Program-made: the position numbers and the translations under genes
Shown here: piece after piece, positions 1-12,000 of the stretch
Numbering within the stretch: the stretch's first letter is position 1
Layout of the letters: every line of letters starts with the position of its first letter
Assembly (NCBI GenBank): GCA_946623365.1
Contig: CAMORE010000024.1
Location: 1 to 19,968, forward strand
DNA: 19,968 nucleotides
Direction of reading: 5' to 3'
DNA from: an uncultured Acinetobacter sp.
GTDB taxonomy: Bacteria > Cyanobacteriota > Vampirovibrionia > Gastranaerophilales > Gastranaerophilaceae
The notes under the pieces: model-generated
What the model was told of the DNA's origin: nothing
Databases searched by the model: none
What the model saw: only the letters and a program-made list of their open reading frames with translations

Positions 1-2
1 CG

Positions 3-3000
3 GACGTTACTGACAATTCAATAAATTCGAGTGATAAAAAAGTTTATGAAGCTGTTAAAACAGAAGTAAAAGCTATTTATGACAAATATTTATATAAAGA
101 TGCTGAACAAGCTTTGAATAATTTTGACTATGAACATGCAGATTTGCATTTGGAGCATCTAAAGAAGCTTATTAAACATAACTCAAACAGAATGAGTTCT
201 ATTATAGAAAACGGTTTCTTCTCTTCTATAGAAGGTCTTGAAGCCATGGAGTACTTAATAAAGAATTTTGGTATAAATAAGCGCCCCAGAGGACTTATAT
301 CAGAAATTGACGTAATAGCTCAGACATTAACGCCAAAAGAAGTACAAAATATAGCATCTCGAGGACTAAAATCTAAAAGTTTAGATTTAGACAGAATAGT
401 AGAGTACGCACAGCTAACAAATGCCGAATATAAAAGAATAAATAACAGCGAGTATTTTGACAAATTGCCTTATAGTTCTGAAACAAAAGAAATTAACGAA
501 ATCTTTTCAGTATTTGATCAACTTCATTATCCTGACTATATGCGAGAAGTGGACCAAATAATAACAAAAATGATAGAAGCGGAACCGGATAATAAAGATG
601 CTATAATAAAATTCTGCAAAAAGCTTGCTGATGATTGTGTTAAAGGTTCATCATACGGAGAATTTGGGAAATTTTATGAATATTTAACACATGAAAATGA
701 TTTAGCAGCATATAAAAAAGCTTATGACTATACCCTTGAAAAAGGTTTACCTGATGTTCAAATAACCTTGGCTGATCCGAATAAGAAAAATATTTATGGT
801 ATCGGAACATCAGAAGACGTATGGGGTGAAAAACCTAAATCAAATTGGGATGTAATGGTGTTTGACAAAGAAGGGAATTTCTTAAGAAGAAGTCAAGCAA
901 AAATTAGCGGTAATGTTGTAAAAGAATTTGTTGAAACTCCTGATGGGGCACAAGAATATAAAGCTATAACTTATAATACTAATAATGATCGACCAATAAT
1001 AACAGTATCAAGAAAAAATGTTTTTGATAGTGCCGGTAAACTTTTATACGTTGAATCCTACGAATTATCAAAGGAAGTTAGAGGTAAATATGACATTTAC
1101 CGTTCATATCCTGATGTTACAAGACATGTAATGGAAGAAACAAAAGATTCAAAAGGAACTCCTACTGTTGAAAGAAAAGTTTATCCGCATTCCGAGGTTA
1201 AATACAAAATCGGAATGACTGAAATAACTCCGGCCGGTGAACTTATAATTGAAAAAAATCAAGAACATAACGGAGTCTCTACAAAATATAATTACGTTGA
1301 AAGTCCTGACGGCTCAAGACTTGTATCGGTTCATATAACAGATAAAAATACAGATAAAACCGTAACCAACAATTTCCAATTCAAAGTACTTGATGAAAAT
1401 CATTTTAAATCCGTAGAAAATGGTGTTGAATACGACATTCAGTATTCAAATAATTCGGTTACGGTTACAAGATCCGATGGTGAAAAAACAACGGTACATA
1501 TAGGCGAAAATGGTATTGATCAACCCGGGGTACTATCAAAAGATTTACTTCCGATTCTTAAGCAAATGCCGGGTTCTTTCTATTTTGATATTGAAGAGTT
1601 TGTTTTACAAAAAATCGGACGAGATATCAACGTTGTATATGAAGATAACGCACATTATGATTCTAAGAAAAATTTGATTGCAATATCTAAAAAATGGCAG
1701 CATGCATTATTTACTCTTATACACGAATTTGGACATTTTAGAGATGAATTTTTTGAAATCTGCAAGAAACAGCATATAATTGATAGTTTTACAAAAGAAC
1801 GAAATGTTATTGTAAGAAATAATCCGCATTTTGAAAACAAATCGATGGAATACTTAATTGATGCTTATTGCAGAAGGACAGAAAGTGCGGAAGGCTCTAT
1901 ATCAGAAATGATAGCTGATACGCATGCTCTATTATATTCTTCAAACATGAATCCGGATTTAGAACTAAGAAGCCAATTCTTGCAGGAATATTTCCCAAAA
2001 ACATTTGCTCTTATTGTAGAAGAACTGCAAAAAGCTCTTCCGTCAGGAATTGAAACAAAAACTAAACAAGCAGCAAAAAGGCTTGCAAGTGGAATAGCAC
2101 TCAAGGCAGAACCGGTAAAGTTATCTTCTTCACAAGAGCAAAGATTAAAGAATGCTGTTAATAACAATAGTACTATGTCTAATTTATTCAAAAAAATAAT
2201 ATTTTCAGGAGAACCTAAACCTGAGGTGGTTGAAAAACGTCTCGAAATAATAGAACAGCATGCTAAAGAAGGTTTCATAAAAATTATCGGAATGTATATC
2301 CTCAAAGGTTCTTCTCCTGAGTTATTAGATTTCTATAATGAAGTTCAAACAATCAGTTTTATTCTAGATGATAGTTATATATTGTCGAGTACCGAAATAG
2401 TCGGGAAATTGAACGGAAAAAATATTAAACAGGCATTAGCTTTATCAGAAAGAGTTAAGAACAATGATATGGATGCAATGAAAGAACTTGCAAATTTAGT
2501 AAATGAAAACGAAAATTATACTGTAGAACTTGGAGACGAAGTTGTTGAAATAGATACAAAAATATTGATGTCTCTTTTATCACATTTGCATTACAGAAAC
2601 GGAGCAGAATTTGATGCTGAATTTGATAAGTTATCTTCTGATAAGACAAAATCACATTATTCATCCTATATATACGGTATTTTATACCAGCATCCAGAAC
2701 TAAGCAGTATTTCCGTGCAATTGTTAAGCGATAATCGAAAAATAACGAATGATCTAAAAAAACAAAAAGCTACAAGCGAACAAATATTTCAAGCTACAGA
2801 GGAACTTATACAAAAATATATAGAAGACGGTAAACTTCAATCTAAAACTACATTTAGAACATTTAAGCCGGAGAATGATCGTGTAGAAGATTATTTCGCA
2901 CACAATTTTGCTCAGGCATACAGAACCGAACATCCTGAGAAATTTGGGGTGACAGTATCTCCGTTAAAAGAGATGGAAAATACCCCCCTACAGGCTTCGC

Positions 3001-6000
3001 CGATTTCCCCCGCAAGGGGGGCAGAGGGAGCCCCATCCCACAGACCCTCTCCCACAGGGGTAAATGGGGTAAATGAAGGGGTAAATGAAAGTGGGACAGA
3101 GGCTGCTCGTACGGAAGAAGTTGAAAGGAGTGTTTTTGGAACAAAAAAAGTTAAAAATAATCCAGTAAAAACAAAAACAATATCCTCGGAACAAGCCGCT
3201 ATGAACAAAAAATGGGAATCTGTAATAGAACCGGCGCAAAAAGACGGAAAAGTCACCCATTATTATGCAAGTGACAAAAACAGCGGTTATGATTTATATT
3301 ATGATTCTAACGGAAATATTGTTCAAAAAGTCTATTTTTCTGATAGATCTATAGGAGCAATCAGTTCTGTACATAAATATAAATACGACTCCAAAAACAG
3401 AGAAATTGTTCAAAACATTTATGAGAACGCTGAATTTTCCAGCTGTAATAAGACCGAATATCTTGATAATGAAAATAGAGTTATAAGTACTGTTTATGAT
3501 GAAGAAGGGAAAACTCTTCGCCGCCATTACAAAACCTATGATAATAATAACAACTTGATTGATGAAACCATAACTGCCAGAACGGTTAAGGACAGGTCTG
3601 TCCGTAAGTATGATTCAAATCATAAGTTAATCAAAAAACAACAATATATAAACGATAAATTATATCAAGAAACTACCTATGAACCTGACGGAACAAAGCG
3701 TATTTACACTCCGGAGACAGATGAACTGCGTATTGAAACTCCTGACGGCAAATCCGAATTTATTTGGGATTATAAAAAAGGTTCTGATAAAATTACAGGT
3801 ATTTATCGTTCGGACTTGAAAGAAATAAAAACAAAAGAGCAACTGGCAGAATTTTATATTAAAAATTTAAATTATGCAGAAAGGATAAAAGAAGACTTAG
3901 CAAACTATACTCCCGAACAAGTTGAAAATATGCGCAAACTTCTTGAACTTGCTGACATCAATCTGGAAGAAAAAGAATTTTCCAATTTTGCAGGTGCAAT
4001 TTTCTTCAATTGCAAACCTAAAAGATTTGAAACATTGCTAAAAATTCTTCAAGAGCCTTCTCAAAAAGATAACTTCATAGATGCCGCACGTATTGCTGAT
4101 AGGTATGAACTTATTTCAGATTTTGCTAATGTCACCTTTGATAGATTGTTTGACCTCTATCTTATGAGAAAAGACTGCAAGAATCCGATTTTATTTAATG
4201 TTGATAATCTATTATATTTATCACAAAACTTAAATTTTCTTTCGAATGCACTGAGATTAACGGACAAAAACGGCAAATACATCATTAATCATAATAACGC
4301 ATCGACAATTGATCAATCATTGTTATCAATAAGAAGCAAATATCCTGATATTTGCGATTCAAAAATGATGGATGAATTATGTAATTTGCATCAAAATTAT
4401 ACGAGAAAAAACGGTAATTACGATAAATGTGTAGATGTGGCTCATTTTGAATTATATATAGATGAAGTTTTTGATACAAAACCTGACGTTAAACCGGAAG
4501 GGCTTGAAAAAGAATTTTTATCAATGAGAGCTAATGACATTTTAAAAACATACAAGCCGGATAGAGAAAAATATTCTGATGAAAAAGAATTTGAAAGAGA
4601 TGTAAAATTCTACAATTATCTTGCTGATTATATAAAAGACGGGAATTTAGAGAATCTGAAAACATTCGTAAGAGTGATAGAAGAGAACAAGAGAATTCCT
4701 TCTGTAGCAGATTTGGGGAATCAGGTCATTGACAAGAAGATTCTTGAAGAATTGCATAAACAGGAACTGGAACAAACAAGAACATATCAAAATAATCAAA
4801 AGAAGCAATTATACAACAATAACTTAGACTTTATAAAACGTGATATAGAAACAACACTGTCGACTGTTGAAGATGAGCATGTTGTTAATTTAGTAAGAAA
4901 AAAAATAACGGAAATAGAAAACTCTAAAGAAAACGACTCTGTAAAACTTGCAAAATACCAAGGGGTTCAAGAAATTATTGACATGTATAATAACACAACC
5001 GGAGTGTATTCTACATTAAATAATATTCATCAGGATATACCTTATTATAGAGAATTTTTAGACTACATAAGAGAACATGAACCAAAATTATTAAAGGAAA
5101 TTACCCACAGTTATTCAAGATTTGAAAAAGTATTTTTGAATCTGTTTAACAATATAAAAAATAAAATATCCGGTAATACAAAAGATACGGATAATGTATC
5201 CGTCTTAAAAGTATACAAGGCAAAATACTCAGATATTTGCAAAGATTTTCAGGAAGAATTAAGAATCCAGACATTAAGAGAATATTGCAAGAATTCTAAC
5301 GACGAAATTGCAAATCATATGTATGAAAATGTATACCTCAAAAGTGAACGAATCCCCGAAAAAATAAAAAAACAATGCGCAGATATTTATAAACAGTTTG
5401 GTGTAAAAATATTTATTCCGGCAGGAGCTAATAAAGATACAAGAGTATTGGAATTTGTAAAAAATGAGCTTCAAACATGGGTTGATGTTTCAAACGGAAA
5501 GGCAAAACTTCCTCCAACATTAGATTTTCTGACCGCAAAAGAAGATTATCTGGAAAAAACAGAGGATGGATATACAATTGGCTTCTGCCAATCTTCATCT
5601 TCAGGCGCAATATCCTTAAAAGGTCTTAATCTCAGTAATGTAATGTATGGTCTAAGGCATGAAATAACTCACGCAAATGACAAAGATTTAAGATGTTCCT
5701 TCCCCGAAGGAATTGTTGCCCAAAAACAAGTGAATGAATTGTTTGACAAGATTCCTGTAACAAAAGTTGTTTTAGACCTTGATAATTGCAAATTCGTTGA
5801 TGAATTCAGAAGAGCAGGAATAAGTGAAAACCATATCCCATACGCCTACAAAAATGGGGCTGAATTTAAAGCAGTAGCATCCGAAGGTGATATGAGCGTA
5901 TATTCTCCTGAGATGAAAGCATTTCTAATAAAATTAGGTATGCCCGAATGGGAACTTAACATGCCAAAACCATTAAAAAGGTCTAATTATACAAAAACAA

Positions 6001-9000
6001 AGGAAATCACATATTCAGAATTTATTAATAAAATTCATTACGCAAGTACAAAAGAAGACATAAATGAATTATTAAGGCAAATTGATGTTATAAAAGTATA
6101 TTCAAAGCAAACTAAAAAAATGCTAAGAGAAGAATGTTCAAAACAGTTAGCAAATTTAACTGCACAAAAAACAGATTTATCAGCAGCTGCACCGCGCAGA
6201 GCTGCTGAAGCTGATGGTACAATAAGACCAAATCATCCGCAAAATTCAGCGATAAGAGACACAAGACCGATGTCCTTATCGAGTCCTGATTATTCTCCTG
6301 AAGCTCTTGATAAGATTATTAATAAAATAAATTCAATGTATAGTGAGGCTGGAACCGGAATTAATTTATACTACAAAGCTGATATTACCGGAATTAAGAA
6401 TTTATATAATAAAAATCCCAAGTTAGTAATCGATCTTTTGAACGCTCAATTAAAATACGGAGATAACACTGTTTCCAACTGTTTTACAACAGAAAAAATA
6501 GAAAATTTAATTGAACTTGAAAAGCAAGAACCGGAAATATTTGCTCAAATGCCGATTTTTGATGTTTATTCAGGAAAAGTCAGGGCAGATGCAGAGAATT
6601 CAAAAGCATTTATAGAGGCTTATAAACTTGACCCTGAACTTACAACAAGATTAATGAATACAACCATAAAAATTGATGGTAAAAGAACATTACGATTTGA
6701 GAATTACAAAGACTTACTGGATGCCGTTAAAAAATATGATTCTGACCCTAACTGGAGAGATGCTATTGACAGAAAAGTTATAGACTCTAACGGGATTGAA
6801 AGTTATGCATTTGATTATAACACAATACAGAAAGATATTATGGATCCGAATGCTTTTAAGAGAACTAAGTATATTCTTTCTCTTAAAACAAAAGACGGTA
6901 AATATAATTTATTCTCAAGCAATGATATAAAACAACTCGGCTACCTGCCAAATGAAGATGTTATGCACGATATTGAATATAATCCAATAGCTGTTGAGCG
7001 TTTGTTACTTGTGAGGTCATATTTAAAAAATGACAAACATCAAAATGGAATTCCTCTGTTTTTAAAAGATGGGAATTTAATAGAATATTTGTGCAATAAA
7101 ATTCCTGAAGATGTTTATGCAATAGACTTTGGAGAAATGTATAAGGACGGTAACTTTGAGCTCAGAATAAAAACTAAAGACAGAACAAAGACATTAAGAT
7201 TTCAATATAATGAAACTTTTGGAACTATAGATGAAATCTCTAAAGAGTCAATAACACACAAGTCTGATAACATAGTTGTAGTAAAAACCGATTTTACGGA
7301 TGGAAGAAGTATTGTTGAAACAATAGAATATTCTCCTGAATACAAAAGTAAAGTTGCTATTTCAGAAAAAAGCGTTATGTATGATACCAACGGCAAAGTT
7401 TTGTATGAAGAAGAAATTACTCCAAATGAGATTTTGGAAAGTGAATTTGATATTATCGCAAAAGACGGTAACGGAGAACAAACTGCATCCGGCGGAGTTA
7501 CCGTTACAGGCATAAAAACTCCGTTTAGAACGACAAGAAGAACCGTAACATCTTCTAACGGGGTTAAAACAGAAACAGTTATAACACACGAAAAAGGTGC
7601 GGATAAATCTTATTACACCATTAAAAATTCTGAGAACAAAATTATATTCTCGTCTGAGAGACAACAACTTATGGTAGATGAAAATAACTACATAAGTGTT
7701 GTTAACGGCAGACTCTATGATATAAAATTTGAACCGGATAAAATCAGTATCAGAAAAGAAGGACAAAACGGTCAAAAAGACGAAATTGTAACTTTTGATA
7801 TGAAAAATATTGATACGCAATTATTAGATAGCTTAAAAAGATTACCCGGTGACTATTTATTTAATTTAAAGGAAATGGGTATTGAATTCATTAGAGTTGA
7901 CTATAGCGGAAAACAAGCCAATAATGCGGAATTTAAAAAACAGACAAGTACTGCAAAAGTATTAGTTTCACCTGAATTTATTAAAAACCCATTTATTTTG
8001 GCACATGAACTGGGACATGGTATAGAAGAGCTTCTATTGAAAAATTTACACGAAGATTCGGCTCTCAAATATATATTTGAACAAGAACTTAAAGCATATA
8101 AAGAAATCACTTCCGATGAAAGCGGACAAATGCTGGATTATTTTACAACCCAAAATCATCAGTCCGGAAGTCCTCTTGCTGAGATTGCAGCAGAAACTGC
8201 CGCTTTAATATCAGGAATTCAAAACAATTCTATTCCTGTAAGTATGAGAGGAATCAAGCTTCAACAACATTTCCCTGAAACAATGAAGTATATTGCTCAA
8301 AAAATGACAGAAGCATTAGACGGTAGAAAAAACCAATCGACATTAGAACATACTGATTCTAAGAAATCACCTGATTTAAAAAAGAATAATGCTTTTGATA
8401 CAGAAACTGATGTGACAATAGGGGCAGAAGAACTTACTGTAACTCTTGAAAGTTTAAAAGAAAAAGGGCTTCAACAAAAACCATGGCAAATTACATCAGA
8501 AAAACAAGAAATTGAAAGACAGAAAAGAATTGCCGCATTAGATAAAATGGCAATTGAAAAATTAAGCCAAGAAGCTGCAAGATTTGAAGAAGAAATTGCT
8601 TCAACGAATCCTAATGATAAAAATAAACTTAATTCTATTAGCAAGAACGTTTCAAGTTCCAATATTTCAGAAAAAGAAAAAACATATCTTGAAACATTGA
8701 TTCAAAACAGACTGAATCCTCCGACTTTTAAGAATTATACTCCCGAACAAGTTGCTGCGGAAACCCAAAGAATAATAAGACATTATCAAAATAACAAGGC
8801 ACAAATAAAATTAGGAACAATAAAAACCGGCTTAACATTCCTCGGGAAATCAACTTCACGCATAAAGAGCGACACGAGCACATATGAAAAATTATATAAT
8901 TATATGAAGTCTAATGATGGTGCAACGCTTATTGACGCTTTGACTGATGTACGAGATGAATACGGAATGAGAAGCGAACTTTCTGCGGGAGATTATACAA

Positions 9001-12000
9001 AAGAGCCGGAAGTAAAGGCAAAACTTGAATTAGCAAATCAACCCGATTTATCACCGGAAGAAGTCAGAACACGCAAGATTAAGGCTGCGAGAATTGCGGC
9101 TGAATTCCAATCAGAAATACTTTTGAATGCCTTAAAAGAACAAATAGTTAATCAGGCTCAAAGTCCGCAAGGATTAAAAGGCTTTAGGATGGTTAATTAT
9201 GTATCTGAATCCGGCATTCCTATGCTTTCAGAATCTCAATTATGGGATTTAAAAAAATTTGCAAAAGAATTAGGAGTTCCTGAAGACCATATAGAACTTA
9301 TTGACCAACCAAAAGAAGTATACACAAAAAAAGGTGTCGGAAGTGGTAAATTTACAAGTCGTGACCAAAACGGTTATACAGCTTTTCAGATGAACTTTGA
9401 AACAAAAGATGGCGATTGGCTGGAATTCCAGTGCAGAGATGAAATTACCGGAAGTTTTGCTGAAATTGAACACTTAATTTATGACACAATAACAGGCAAA
9501 GATATTATCGGGCGCAAACCTCAATTGAGAGCTTTGTATGAAAACTTGCAGGAAGTTCTTGATAAGGATAATCTTGACCCTAAAATTTGTAAACTCTACA
9601 GAAAAACTTATATTAACGATTATTATACATACTGCAGAGCAAAATCTTTGGGAATTGATATAGGTAAACCAAAGCTTGATGATTACGCGAAGAAAATCGG
9701 TGATGAATTAGGTATTCCCGATTTGAAGCTTGACCCGAGATTGGATGCCGATAACTTAATATTTATGCATGAAATTGCTGATAAGATTTTATCTAAAGAA
9801 GTTTCAAGAGAAGAAGGAGTACAACAGTATCTTGAACATGTAAAACAGAGTCAGGAAACAAAACCGGCAAAAGAAAAACAAACTAAAGAGCCGGTAGCTG
9901 AAACTGTGAGCTATAGTGCCATGGCGGACGGGAAAAATGAAGCCCCTATTTCAAAAGATAGTAAAATAGCACCAAAAACCAATTCAGAAGTAGTTAAAAT
10001 CATTAAAGATCAAGGTTTTAGCGATGAAGATATTGCTAAATTAGAACAAATCGGATACAAAAATAAATGTGCGCTTGTAATAAATATCTTTCAAAAGTAT
10101 TCTCCTGAAGAAGCGACAGATGTTGTTTCTCAAATAAGAGAGCTGCTAAAAGAGGTAGACAAAGAAGACAACAAAGATGGCTACAAAGAAAAAGATATAG
10201 AAGAATACGGACTCTATCAATTTGATTCTTTTGCTGATACAATCCAGGAATTATTCCCGAAAGCAAAGAAAATAGATGCTTGCTTGGAGGTTACAAACTT
10301 TTTGTCTCAAACAAAAGAAGAAATAGATAAAACTATTCAATTTATTAATGATAACAAAGAAGTATTAAAAGATTCCTTTAAAGATGCAGAAAAAACACGC
10401 ATTCTTTATAATGTTATAAATATGTTTAAAGATAGCTGTCTTTCAAAAGAATATCAACAGAAACAGCTTGAATTATGTATAAATGCGAGCAAATACGATA
10501 TCCCGATAAAAGGTATAAAAGAGATTTTACATCCAAAATCCGAGGAACAGTTTATAAAAGATTATAACGAATTCAAAGGATATATGGATGGAATCATTAC
10601 TAATCCTGCGTTTAAAGGAAAAGAAGATAAATGTTTCTATAGTGTTGCTTCTATTGAAGACATTAAACTACGCAGAAAGATGTTCAATATTATAAAGGAT
10701 AAACTGCATTACTTTGAAGAACCGGATGATTTATTATATGTTTATTCTGACGGATTTGACAAATATGACATACGACCGAGAAAAAGCAATTTTGAAGAGA
10801 AAAAGAAAGAAGCAGAACTCGCAATAAAACTTTATGAAGAATTAAAGCTTGAAAAACCACTATCAAGAGATGCAGTTAGAGCATTAAGTTTCCAAATAAA
10901 AAATGAATTTCAGTACGGATTATTGAAAGATATATGTAAATTTGATAAAGACTTTATCTATAATAAAGAAAAATTCCAAAAGATGTATTTTTATATCCCG
11001 GAAAAAGTAACCGATAAATATAAACAAACATACATGTTAGAAGTATATAAACACATGCTGAAAGATCCTGACGGTAATCCTTATGACTTTGAGTTTGATT
11101 TGACTTCCTACGGGAATATAATGGAAAACGAGTATCAAGCAGAAGTTGCAAAAAAACTTTTTGAGATTATCCCTGATAAAGCAAGCTCTATAGATAGTCA
11201 TAACTTAAGATCTATTTTAAGAAAAACTACAAATGAAGATGTGGCTCGCTGCGTCAAAAAACTTGCAGACAAAGGTAAAAGCATACAAGAAATTTATAAT
11301 CTGCTTAATCAATACAGTTACTCCTACCAGATTGAGGCATACGCAGCACTTGATGGTCATCCGTTACAAAAAGTTATGTTGATGGCAGAACGAAATAACC
11401 CGAACGGCTGGCATATAGAAGATGAAAGAGTCAAAGCTCAATGTCATTATTTATCTATGCTTAGGGATAAAGAGATGACCGAAGACGAGGTTTATAAAAT
11501 ATACCAATCACTTGGTTTTATTAAATCCGAAGTCCACGCTAAATTGTACTCAGAGATGGTACATAGAAATATTGACTTTTCTGATATCCCATTCAGTTCT
11601 CAACCGGATGAAAAGAGTGCACAAAATATATTAGATTTAGACTTGCTTACAAAATTTAAAGATAAGCCAAAATATGCGTTCCTTACATCTAAATTTCAAT
11701 CAATTGAAACTATAGACAGAGTTTTAAGGTTTACACAAAAATACAGTAATGTAATGTATGATGAATCATTGATTTTCTATGCTCTTTCAGGCGAAAATGA
11801 CAAAGCGACCAACAGAGATATAGATTTTCTTGAAAGAGTTGAAAAATTAAGCGATTTTAAAGATGCAATAAAAGAAGACGGAGCAGGTACAGCGTATGCA
11901 ATAGCAGATATTGTATCTCTTTCAACCGAAGAAGGAATGAATGCAAAAACCAAAGTATTAGAATACTTAGAACAGCATAATTCTGAAATATCAACATGGG

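Noticed and set aside
114..116. TTG at 114 as the start of the giant gene
   Set aside because: The frame is open for 37 codons upstream to the window edge with the same amino-acid character, and no ribosome binding site precedes the TTG.
2863..3260. Minus-strand reading frames over the GC-rich insert
   Set aside because: They are Pro/Leu-rich products of the palindromic element in other frames, lack ribosome binding sites and lie antisense to a clearly coding frame.
3252..3800. Calling the giant protein an Rhs toxin
   Set aside because: Only a short run of YD-like repeats is present; the Rhs core, the self-cleavage motif and a variable C-terminal toxin tip are not seen.
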